A stretch of 7,853 nucleotides of DNA from Spirochaetia bacterium (lineage in GTDB: Bacteria > Spirochaetota > Spirochaetia > Treponematales > Breznakiellaceae). This document shows, piece after piece, positions 1 to 7,022 of the stretch. Location: the NCBI GenBank assembly GCA_026002265.1, contig BOBG01000091.1:1-7853 (forward strand). The letters run 5' to 3'. Both the position numbers and the translations under genes were made by a program. Positions within the stretch are counted from its first letter, which is position 1; each line of letters starts with the position of its first letter. Below the pieces are notes generated by a model. That model was not told the DNA's origin and searched no databases. It saw only the letters and a program-made list of their open reading frames with translations.

Positions 1-37
1 GATAATGAGGTCTGACCCCAAATGAGGGCTACCCATC

Positions 38-66
38 TTGATTTTTTGTTTATAGATAATTATACT
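38..66 (+). promoter_or_regulatory. Predicted sigma70-type promoter of enolase
   Basis: TTGATT at 38-43 and TATACT at 61-66 are separated by 17 bases, close to the TTGACA-17-TATAAT consensus. Transcription would start near 73 and give a leader of about 35 bases before the GTG start at 108. A second -10-like GATAAT lies at 55-60. The call rests on sequence match only. Confidence 0.6.
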
Positions 67-86
67 TATTCAGAACGTGTTGATAA

Positions 87-1445
<1,359 letters not shown>

Positions 1446-1463
1446 GTCTATTCAGAACAGCAA

Positions 1464-1485
1464 CCGGTCATTGAGCAATGACCGG
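1464..1485. terminator. Perfect inverted repeat between convergent genes, possible transcription end
   Basis: CCGGTCATT (1464-1472) and AATGACCGG (1477-1485) form a 9-bp stem with a GAGC loop, 18 bases after the enolase stop. No run of T follows on either strand, so it is not a textbook intrinsic terminator. It could stabilise the 3' end of the enolase mRNA or act in both directions between eno and the converging permease gene. Confidence 0.45.
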
Positions 1486-1523
1486 GCAGCTTCTTCAGCC
1501 GTGAGTTTATCGAACCACTGGAT

Positions 1524-2393
1524 TTATTTTGCAGCGATATATTTCAAGAAATTCCGGAGACAATAGGTTAAAACGACTGTACCGAGAATCATCACTACGG
1601 AAAGTGCGTTTATCACCGGTGAAACACCAAACCGGATCGCGGAATAAATATAGAGCGGTAGAGTCGTAGATCCCGGCCCAGCAACAAAATACGTAATCAC
1701 AAAATCTTCAAGACTAATGGTAACTGCGGTCAACATTCCGGACACAATACCCGGCATACAAATGGGAATCGTTACTTTAAAAAGCGTTTGCTGTTCATTA
1801 GCTCCAAGATCATGAGCAGCTTCAATAACCGAAAAATCAAATTCGTCAAGACGCGCCATAACCATAAGAAATACAAAGGGTAAATTAAATGTTGTATGCG
1901 CGATAAAAATGGTGACGAGGCCCAGTTGCATTTTTAGTCCGGCAAAAAATATCGAGAGAGAAACTCCGATGATAATTTCCGGCAGAATCATTGGAAGAAA
2001 AGAAATAACCTGCACATAATTCCGGATTTTAAACCGGTACCAATTTACCCCAATTGCCCCAAGGGTGCCAAGCACCGTTGCAGTTGCAGCCGAACTAATC
2101 GCAATAAAAATACTATTCCAAAAAGCCCGCCACAGATCACTCGAATGTAAAAATAATTGCTCGTACCACCGGAACGTAAAACCGGTCCAGCCCATACTTT
2201 TTGAATCATTAAATGAATACAGCACCAATACAAACAATGGTAAAAAAAGAAAAATAATCGCCGCGATAAATATCACTTTTGAAAAAGAAAAATTCTTTTG
2301 TACCGCGCGCCGGGCGTGCCGTCCAGCCTCTCCTCCGGAGCCACCATGACGAACCGAGGTAATAATCTGGTGAATAACTGTTTTAATATTCAA
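1524..2393 (-). CDS. potC: Spermidine/putrescine-type ABC transporter permease, PotC-like
   Basis: Inner-membrane permease of a polyamine-type ABC importer. PotC normally pairs with PotB, the ATPase PotA and the binding protein PotD. It resembles PotC along its whole length: first membrane helix VIFIAAIIFLFLPLFVLVLYS, then FNDS and FTFRWYEQLF, several further hydrophobic helices, the cytoplasmic EAA loop that docks the ATPase (EAAHDLGANEQQTLFKVTIP) and the typical ending with GPGSTTLPLYIYSAIRFGVSP. The reading frame opens at ATG 2423, but AAGGAG at 2407-2402 lies 8 bases before an in-frame TTG at 2393, which I take as the start (289 residues). About 40 residues precede the first helix, longer than usual. 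They include a Gly/Arg-rich stretch encoded by a GC-rich patch. No potA, potB or potD is visible: the restriction-modification pair lies immediately upstream, and the gene may have lost its promoter. Confidence 0.88.
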   Translation of the reverse strand: MNIKTVIHQIITSVRHGGSGGEAGRHARRAVQKNFSFSKVIFIAAIIFLFLPLFVLVLYSFNDSKSMGWTGFTFRWYEQLFLHSSDLWRAFWNSIFIAISSAATATVLGTLGAIGVNWYRFKIRNYVQVISFLPMILPEIIIGVSLSIFFAGLKMQLGLVTIFIAHTTFNLPFVFLMVMARLDEFDFSVIEAAHDLGANEQQTLFKVTIPICMPGIVSGMLTAVTISLEDFVITYFVAGPGSTTLPLYIYSAIRFGVSPVINALSVVMILGTVVLTYCLRNFLKYIAAK

Positions 2394-2475
2394 ATTCCGG
2401 ACTCCTTTTAATTGTATTTTCATCTTGCATTTTGTTGAACCGTTTAAAATATTCGTCTATTTCCGGCCATAATAC
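2383..2475 (-). pseudogene. Possible 3' remnant of the gene that preceded potC
   Basis: Upstream of potC a frame stays open for 30 codons after a TAG at 2478-2476, contains EIDEYFKRFN and PEFEY, and ends with TAA at 2385-2383. Its end overlaps the TTG start of potC in the arrangement TTGAATATTAA, as in a translationally coupled operon. It has no usable start at its own beginning. I infer a truncated upstream transporter gene, but I do not recognise the family, and an open run of about 30 codons can occur by chance. Confidence 0.35.
2402..2407 (-). promoter_or_regulatory. Shine-Dalgarno site favouring a TTG start for potC
   Basis: AAGGAG on the minus strand lies 8 bases before TTG at 2393-2391. 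The ATG at 2423-2421 has no purine-rich site before it (GGTTCAACAAAATGCAAG). This favours the TTG and shortens the N-terminus by 10 residues. Confidence 0.6.
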
Positions 2476-2501
2476 CTATCCACTCTAATTCCTTTGTACC
2501 A

Positions 2502-3236
2502 TTAATTTCTTCCTGAGTTAAATTCAACCAGTTGTCTCCAGTCTATATTTCCATCTGTTTTACAAAATGTTTCTATAAACTCTTTTGTGAATCGGTTTAA
2601 CATTGCGGCATATTTTTCCTTAAAATCATCGTTACGCTCTTTTGCTTTATAACCTAATGGTTCGATAATATCTATGTACATATTTTCATTTCCACCGATG
2701 AATTCCCAAAAGCGTTGCCCGCAATACTTAAAATATGAACCTTTATCTGGATTATTATTTTTTCCATAACAACAACCATTAATACAAGTGATTTGCAAAT
2801 TTGAATTGCTTGTACGTAGAGCTTTTTTTGCAGTATTAAAATCTGTTTTCATTTTTTCTACTTGAGAACTATTACCCCAATTCGGACCAGATTTTATAGT
2901 TATAATATTTCTGATATTGTTATTATCAAACTCAAGATCGATTCCGGTAATTCCAGATTTCCAACCGCCATAGACTTTGTTATTTACGAAAATTGCTAAA
3001 CCTTCCAGCCAATCACCAAATATACCCTCCTCACTTGAGGAAATATATGCGTCAGTTACTTGTCTAACAATTTCATCCCCAGTAAGCACATATTTTGCTT
3101 TAAAAAGATACGGATTTTTCTTTTTGATCACATTACTCAGTTTTAACGAGTCCAATTTATGTAATCGTTGTTCATGAAAAGTAGGAATATTTTGTTCGAC
3201 ATAGTGAATAACATCATTGATTAATAGCTGTGTCAT
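2502..3236 (-). CDS. Type II restriction endonuclease, PmeII-like family
   Basis: Predicted DNA-cleaving partner of the adjacent methyltransferase. The 244-residue protein has features I associate with the PmeII-type family: KKKNPYLFKAK near residue 38, a central EEGIFGDWLEGLAIF, GIDLEF at 98-103, and TIKSGPNWGNSSQ at 113-125. The spacing of Glu78, Asp100 and Lys115 suits a PD-(D/E)XK nuclease core with a variant last motif (T-I-K). A Cys-containing CINGCCYG and YCGQ region follows and may bind metal. The frame opens at TTG 3254, but AAGGAG (3249-3244) lies 7 bases before ATG 3236, so the ATG is chosen. It starts inside the end of the methyltransferase gene (23-base overlap), so modification is translated first. 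The gene is AT-rich relative to the window. The recognition site cannot be told from sequence. Family placement is from memory of conserved motifs. Confidence 0.75.
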   Translation of the reverse strand: MTQLLINDVIHYVEQNIPTFHEQRLHKLDSLKLSNVIKKKNPYLFKAKYVLTGDEIVRQVTDAYISSSEEGIFGDWLEGLAIFVNNKVYGGWKSGITGIDLEFDNNNIRNIITIKSGPNWGNSSQVEKMKTDFNTAKKALRTSNSNLQITCINGCCYGKNNNPDKGSYFKYCGQRFWEFIGGNENMYIDIIEPLGYKAKERNDDFKEKYAAMLNRFTKEFIETFCKTDGNIDWRQLVEFNSGRN

Positions 3237-4074
3237 ATTCCGACTCCTTTTCAAACAAGTACAAATCCGTTGTTTTAAATGCTTCTTTTACAGCATTATA
3301 ATAATCAGGAATTATTTCAATTCCTACAGCGTTTCTTTTTAATTTGTTTGCAGCGTATAGTGTAGTACCCGATCCCATAAATGGATCCATAACGGTGTCG
3401 TATTCTTTTGTAAATAACTTAATGAACCATGTAGGTAATTCTTCAGGAAATGCCGCGCTATGGTTTTTATTGCCGCACTCTGTAGCCAAGTGTAATACAT
3501 TTGTCGGATATGCCATATCACGTCCAATCCAGTTGGATATATTTTTTCCGAATCCACTCCCGACTTTTGAAGTATCACGTATTTTGTCAGTATCACTTAA
3601 CGTTTTTAAACGTGTTTTTGACCAATCACCCATCGGAACCATTACAGCTTCTTGATACATAGTAAATTGTTTGGTTTTATTGAACTGCAATAACCGTTCC
3701 CATGCATCACGAAAACGATTAGGCCATTTTCCCGGATAGCAATTCTTTTTGTGCCAAATAAATTCCTCTGTCCACAGCCAGCCTTGTTTCCGCATTTCAA
3801 GAATTAATTCCATAACATAGGTACTACGCTCGCCCTTTACCACACGTTCTTTTATATTTAAAATAAATGTCCCGGTTGGCTTTAAAACACGCAGTAATTC
3901 TTGAGATATTGGTAAAAACCATTCAACATATTTATCGGGTGCGATTCCGCCATAGGTATTTTTGCGCTGGTCGGCGTAAGGAGGAGATGTTACTATTAAA
4001 TCTATTGTATCGCCGGCGATTTTGTTTAATCCATAACGAGCATCGCCTAGATACAGTTCCACATCAACCTGCAT
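3214..4074 (-). CDS. DNA methyltransferase, beta-class, probably N4-cytosine
   Basis: Modification half of the type II restriction-modification pair, transferring a methyl group from S-adenosylmethionine to DNA. In 286 residues the catalytic motif IV comes first (TSPPY, 29-33) and the AdoMet-binding motif I comes last (DPFMGSGTT, 230-238, followed by GIEI at 251-254), which is the beta-class order. SPPY rather than DPPY points to N4-cytosine, though some SPPY enzymes methylate adenine. NHSAAFPEELP near 204 corresponds to the conserved segment before motif I, and the region between the motifs holds the target-recognition part. ATG 4074 has a modest AGGGA 8 bases upstream. It is the first gene of a two-gene unit, and its 3' end overlaps the endonuclease. 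No controller (C) protein gene is seen between it and tnpB. The low GC and its position beside a damaged pot locus suggest horizontal acquisition. Confidence 0.92.
   Translation of the reverse strand: MQVDVELYLGDARYGLNKIAGDTIDLIVTSPPYADQRKNTYGGIAPDKYVEWFLPISQELLRVLKPTGTFILNIKERVVKGERSTYVMELILEMRKQGWLWTEEFIWHKKNCYPGKWPNRFRDAWERLLQFNKTKQFTMYQEAVMVPMGDWSKTRLKTLSDTDKIRDTSKVGSGFGKNISNWIGRDMAYPTNVLHLATECGNKNHSAAFPEELPTWFIKLFTKEYDTVMDPFMGSGTTLYAANKLKRNAVGIEIIPDYYNAVKEAFKTTDLYLFEKESEYDTAINQ
3244..3249 (-). promoter_or_regulatory. Ribosome site of the endonuclease inside the methyltransferase gene
   Basis: AAGGAG on the minus strand, 7 bases before ATG 3236-3234, sits within the last codons of the methyltransferase. 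This placement implies translational coupling of the nuclease to the methyltransferase and decides between the ATG and the upstream TTG 3254. Confidence 0.65.
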
Positions 4075-4141
4075 AATACATTTCCCTAGTTATTGCATAA
4101 ACCAATTCTGTTTTATGTGCAGCAGTTTTGAGAAGATTTAT

Positions 4142-4186
4142 GGAAAACAGCGTAAAACCCAATGCTTCAGCTACGGGATATAAGCC
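4142..4186 (+). repeat. Degenerate copy of the tnpB right-end sequence, or left end of the element
   Basis: From 4142 the plus strand reads GGAAAACAGCGTAAAACCCA, which matches the orphan right end on the minus strand (6988 downward, GGAAAACGGCGTAAAACCCA) with one difference in 20. CCCAATGCTT...ACGGG follows where the other copies form the CCCAAGC/GCTTGGG hairpin, but here the stem is lost. It may be a decayed right end of an older insertion, or the left end of the present tnpB element (a TTTAT at 4137-4141 precedes it). The 4075-4250 spacer otherwise holds only AT-rich sequence and possible promoters for the divergent methyltransferase and tnpB genes. Confidence 0.5.
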
Positions 4187-4250
4187 ATAGCGAAACTATA
4201 TCAAACAACAATGCTTGCATAATAGATAATTATATGTTAACATACCTCTG

Positions 4251-5450
4251 ATGTTCATTCAGCGAGCCTTGAAAGTACGCATCTATCCTACTAGCAATCA
4301 GCGTACCTTTCTCAACAAAACGCTCGGCTGTTGCCGGCTCATCTATAATCTCATGCTCGATGATAGAATCATCATGTACAATTTCTTGAAAGATGATCCA
4401 GAACTCCTGCACGCATTCCGGTACAAAACTGAAAAAGAGTATAAAGCAGAATACGATTTTTTGAAAGAGGTTGATGCTTTCGCATTACAGCAATCCCGCC
4501 GAAACCTCGAATCAGCGTACAAAAATTTCTTCGATTCCGTAACCGGCAACCGTAAAGGTGAAAAAGTAGGCTATCCCCGATTCAAAGCAAAGAAAGAACA
4601 CCATGACAGCTACCGGACCGGCATGTCAATAAAAGCAGATTTAGATAAACAGACCATAAAATTACCGAAAATACATGACCTCGTTAAATTCAAACACCGG
4701 TTCAACATCAAAAGTTGGTACCGGTATGCTGCACTGAAAAATATCACGATATCGCGGAGTGCATCCGGGAAGTATTATGCGTCATTATTGTATGAAGGAG
4801 AACAGGATTATACCGGGTATTCACAGTCGCAGGAAAAGATAGTTGGCTGTGATATGTCGTTGGCAAGGTGTTATGTGGACAGTACCGGCTACAGTCCGGG
4901 TTATGGTAGAGAGTATAGAAAAATAGAGCAGAAACTCGCGTTGCTACAACGATGGCTTTCACGAAAAACAAAGGGGAGCCGGAATTGGGAGAAATTGCGA
5001 GTAAGAATTGCCCGGTTACAAGAGCGAGCAGCACACATCCGGCGGGAGTTGCAAGAACAAGAATCATTCCGGTTGATCAAAGAGTACGATGTGATAGTGA
5101 TAGAAGATTTGAGTATAAAAGGAATGAGCCGGGGACTGCGGTTAGGAAAGTCTGTAATGGATGTCGGGTGGGGAACCTTTGTTGGTATGCTGAAGTACAA
5201 AGCGTTGTGGCATGACAAGACGGTGTTGGTTGCAGACAAATGGTATCCAAGCTCGAAGATGTGTCATGTATGCGGGTGGATAAAAGAAGATTTAATGCTG
5301 CGGGACCGGGAATGGGTGTGTCCGGAATGTGAGACAGAGCATGATCGGGACGAGAATGCGGCGAGGAATTTGAGAGCGTATGGGAAGAGAGTACTGCTGC
5401 AACGGCAGGAGTTAACGCCTATGGATATGGGAGCGCTGGCTGCATTGTGA
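4251..5450 (+). CDS. tnpB: TnpB, RNA-guided endonuclease of an IS200/IS605-type element
   Basis: Ancestor-like relative of Cas12: a RuvC nuclease that uses an omega RNA made from the element's right end to cut DNA matching the flanking guide, helping the element persist. The protein has 399 residues. Visible parts are the N-terminal helical/wedge region with KVRIYPTSNQ and CRLIYNLML, VGYPRFKAKK near 106-115, RuvC-I Asp201 (IVGCDMSL), the helical insert LLQRWLSRKTKGSRNWEKLR, RuvC-II Glu285 (VIVIEDLSIKGM), WYPSSKMCHVCG, a four-cysteine zinc ribbon (Cys338, 341, 357, 360) and RuvC-III Asp365/Asp367 (HDRDENAARNL). All catalytic and zinc residues are intact and there is no frameshift, so it may be active. 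ATG 4251 is the only normal start (in-frame TAA at 4227), although there is no clear ribosome site. It is divergent from the restriction-modification pair and convergent with the MFS gene. Confidence 0.93.
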   Translation: MFIQRALKVRIYPTSNQRTFLNKTLGCCRLIYNLMLDDRIIMYNFLKDDPELLHAFRYKTEKEYKAEYDFLKEVDAFALQQSRRNLESAYKNFFDSVTGNRKGEKVGYPRFKAKKEHHDSYRTGMSIKADLDKQTIKLPKIHDLVKFKHRFNIKSWYRYAALKNITISRSASGKYYASLLYEGEQDYTGYSQSQEKIVGCDMSLARCYVDSTGYSPGYGREYRKIEQKLALLQRWLSRKTKGSRNWEKLRVRIARLQERAAHIRRELQEQESFRLIKEYDVIVIEDLSIKGMSRGLRLGKSVMDVGWGTFVGMLKYKALWHDKTVLVADKWYPSSKMCHVCGWIKEDLMLRDREWVCPECETEHDRDENAARNLRAYGKRVLLQRQELTPMDMGALAAL

Positions 5451-5574
5451 GTGCAGTGCAAGACCGTAGAAAATCCGCTTCGTGCGGCAGGAAGTAGGAA
5501 AAGGTGCCTCGAATAATCGAGGCAAACCCAAGCCTTTAGCCTTGGGTAGCTGACTTTTTGAACATCTGTCAAAT
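5430..5574 (+). ncRNA. Predicted omega RNA of tnpB with its guide
   Basis: The 3' end of tnpB and the 104 bases after it fold into successive hairpins: CTGCA/TGCAG (5440-5456), CCGC/GCGG (5475-5487), GCCTCGA/TCGAGGC (5506-5523, perfect 7 bp) and ACCCAAG/CTTGGGT (5526-5547, 7 bp). The series ends in TAGCTGAC at 5554. This matches the layout of known omega RNAs, where the scaffold is the element's right end and the guide is the flanking DNA. The guide would begin at 5555 with TTTTTGAACATCTGTC. The 5' limit and guide length are guesses. The two terminal hairpins recur in the orphan copy at 6946-7001. Confidence 0.6.
5526..5558 (+). terminator. Right-end hairpin followed by a T run, possible weak terminator
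   Basis: The ACCCAAG/CTTGGGT stem (5526-5547) is followed after TAGCTGAC by TTTTT at 5554-5559. The T run is 7 bases from the stem, too distant for an efficient intrinsic terminator, so some transcripts should read on and acquire a guide. Confidence 0.25.
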
Positions 5575-6849
5575 ATCTTTCTCCAAGATTTCAAATGTTT
5601 GAGATACCTCGCCGGATTTTACACCGCCCATAGTAAACCACGCAATAAGCATGCAGATTCCGCCGAAAATAAAGATTCCCGGATACCCGCCGAGATCAAT
5701 GATCGCTCCGGTTACCGGCGGGGCAAGGATCGCGGCGCTTTGGCTGAAGGTGTAGTAGAGTCCGGTGTAAACGCCTATTGTACCGAAAGATGCCATCTGC
5801 CAGAGCATCGGAAAGGAATTCACCACGATGCCGATCCACACCGCACCGTAGAGAAACATCAACAGGAGAAAGAGGATAAGAGACAAGGCTGAAGAAAGGG
5901 ATAGGCGGGCCGCCACCAAACCCACAACTGGAATCAAAAAGAGGATTAGTGCGCAAAAAATGAGACTCACCCGGATAAACCTGCGGCGCCCAAATTTATG
6001 GGCAAGGTAACCAGCCGGAACTGCCATGATGACACTGGAAATGCCAGCCATGCCTTGGGCAAGTGCGGCGTTAGACTCATCGGCACCCATCGACTCAACT
6101 AAATACAAACCGAGAAATGGTTTAGCGCCTTCATAAGCCATAAACCAGAAGAACAGTGAAATGAGAATCCGGGGCACACTTGAGTCGCCGGTTGAAAAAA
6201 CTTCTTTTATGGACTGAAAAACCGGGACATTTTTTTCGACTTCCTCTCCTTCCGGCAAACGTTCCCGTACAAAGATCAAAAGTATGGCAACAGCTATGAA
6301 AATACAGATTCCGGCTGCAAAAAACGGTACATTATCATTGATTTTCATCAATTGCGCCAGAACCAGCGTCCCGATAATGAGTCCGATTCCGGCCATCATG
6401 TTGATCACACCATTTGCCTCGGAACGGAATTCACCCGGAATAGTATCTGGCATCAGTGCGACAACAGGCCCGCGGACAGAAGTTTTAAAAATATTGAAAA
6501 AGAAAATGATGATGATCAATGCCGCCAGCGACCGGGCAGCCATCGAAGGAATCAGCGCAAAAAGAATAGCCGAAATCGGCAGCATGACCACAATAAACGG
6601 CATCCGGCGCCCGATCCGGGTTCTTGTCCGGTCAGACCAGATCGAAACAACCGGAATCAGCAGCAGTTGCAGAAGGTTGTCCAGCGTCATAATCCCGCCG
6701 ACCGCAGCATTAGAATGTATGTAACGCCGGAGGAATAATGGAACGTAAGTGTCGTACAACGGATCCATCAGTCCCATGGTAAAAAAACCACAGCCGATGA
6801 GAAAGGTCAGTCCCATGTACGCACCAAAACCGGAACGATTTTTGTTCAT
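5569..6849 (-). CDS. MFS transporter, SLC45 / glycoside-pentoside-hexuronide-like
   Basis: Inner-membrane secondary carrier of 426 residues, with about twelve hydrophobic segments in two halves. The first cytoplasmic loop carries SDRTRTRIGRRMPF (72-85), the version of the MFS signature typical of sugar:cation symporters of the GPH/SLC45 type. It is followed by ALMPDTIPGEFRSEANG (131-147), also characteristic. The second half repeats the loop motif as YLAHKFGRRR (281-290). A charged central loop (RERLPEGEEVEKN) separates the halves. A disaccharide or glycoside substrate is a family-level inference, and no sugar-metabolism gene lies nearby to support it. ATG 6849 fits the start of the first helix and stands right behind a TATAAT box. 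The stop codon lies only 15 bases beyond the tnpB element's right boundary, so the element landed just past the gene and did not break it. Confidence 0.85.
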   Translation of the reverse strand: MNKNRSGFGAYMGLTFLIGCGFFTMGLMDPLYDTYVPLFLRRYIHSNAAVGGIMTLDNLLQLLLIPVVSIWSDRTRTRIGRRMPFIVVMLPISAILFALIPSMAARSLAALIIIIFFFNIFKTSVRGPVVALMPDTIPGEFRSEANGVINMMAGIGLIIGTLVLAQLMKINDNVPFFAAGICIFIAVAILLIFVRERLPEGEEVEKNVPVFQSIKEVFSTGDSSVPRILISLFFWFMAYEGAKPFLGLYLVESMGADESNAALAQGMAGISSVIMAVPAGYLAHKFGRRRFIRVSLIFCALILFLIPVVGLVAARLSLSSALSLILFLLLMFLYGAVWIGIVVNSFPMLWQMASFGTIGVYTGLYYTFSQSAAILAPPVTGAIIDLGGYPGIFIFGGICMLIAWFTMGGVKSGEVSQTFEILEKDI

Positions 6850-6858
6850 TATCCACTT

Positions 6859-6886
6859 ATTATATATTTTCCGGGAAAAAAGTAAA
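6859..6886 (-). promoter_or_regulatory. Predicted promoter of the MFS gene, nearly leaderless
   Basis: On the minus strand TTTACT (6886-6881) and a perfect TATAAT (6864-6859) are 16 bases apart. The -10 box ends only 9 bases before ATG 6849, so transcription would start within a few bases of the start codon and leave little or no ribosome site. Confidence 0.5.
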
Positions 6887-6892
6887 GATAAT

Positions 6893-6934
6893 CCCCCAAA
6901 TGGGAGGAATTTAAAAAATTTAGCCCTAAGGGGG
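6893..6934. repeat. Imperfect inverted repeat, C5...G5
   Basis: CCCCC (6893-6897) pairs with GGGGG (6930-6934), GGG (6902-6904) with CCC (6924-6926), and AATTT (6908-6912) with AAATT (6916-6920), separated by small internal loops. It lies just upstream of the MFS promoter and just beyond the orphan right end. It could be a dispersed intergenic repeat or a regulatory hairpin. There is no T run in the right place for a terminator. Confidence 0.4.
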
Positions 6935-6945
6935 TTGGTTACCGA

Positions 6946-7001
6946 GTCAACTACCCAAGCCTAAAAGCTTGGGTTTTACGCCGTTTTCCGATAATTCGGA
7001 A
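6946..7001 (-). repeat. Orphan tnpB-type right end (omega-RNA-like double hairpin) without tnpB
   Basis: On the minus strand TTCCGA/TCGGAA (7001-6986), then GGCGTAAAACCC, then ACCCAAGC/GCTTGGGT (6974-6953, perfect 8 bp), ending in AGTTGAC at 6946. The order and ending are those of the tnpB element at 5506-5554, but the stems differ in sequence while remaining paired. In a complete element tnpB would lie at higher coordinates on this strand. Instead there is the tail of a dctM piece from 7023. It is therefore a solo right end: a deletion relic, or a short non-autonomous element. Confidence 0.65.
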
Positions 7002-7022
7002 TTAAAAAATCCGGATCCTTTA

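Larger units (their letters stand above)
4142..5554 (+). mobile_element. tnpB-only element of the IS200/IS605 group
   Basis: An element made of tnpB plus a structured right end, with no Y1 tyrosine (tnpA) or serine transposase gene in the window. It would therefore depend on a transposase supplied in trans or be stranded. The right boundary is placed after TAGCTGAC at 5547-5554 because the same ending (TAGTTGAC) occurs in the orphan copy at 6953-6946 and sequence similarity stops there. The left boundary is uncertain: 4142 is the best candidate, but anywhere in 4081-4250 is possible. No terminal inverted repeats or target duplication are seen, as expected for this group. Confidence 0.6.

Noticed and set aside
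1..37. GGTCTGACCCC-like sequence at the window edge, reminiscent of repeats near some transposase genes.
   Set aside because: Only one copy is in view, with no partner arm and no transposase nearby; not enough to call a repeat.
51..66. ATAGATAATTATA occurs both at the eno promoter (52-64) and before tnpB (4222-4234).
   Set aside because: A 13-base AT-only-rich match is expected by chance in a window of this size; no further flanking similarity.
2421..2423. ATG 2423 as the potC start.
   Set aside because: No ribosome site before it, whereas AAGGAG precedes the in-frame TTG 2393 at suitable spacing.
3867..4076. Plus-strand frame antisense to the methyltransferase start, considered as an antidote or controller gene.
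   Set aside because: No helix-turn-helix pattern or ribosome site; the minus-strand methyltransferase fully explains the region.
5440..5547. Hairpin series after tnpB considered as a CRISPR array or attachment site.
   Set aside because: The hairpins differ from each other and are not spaced direct repeats; the layout fits a tnpB right end.
6284..6738. Long plus-strand open frames opposite the MFS gene.
   Set aside because: Antisense shadows of membrane-protein codons; composition (rich in Arg, Asn, His or Ile/Ser) is unlike real proteins.
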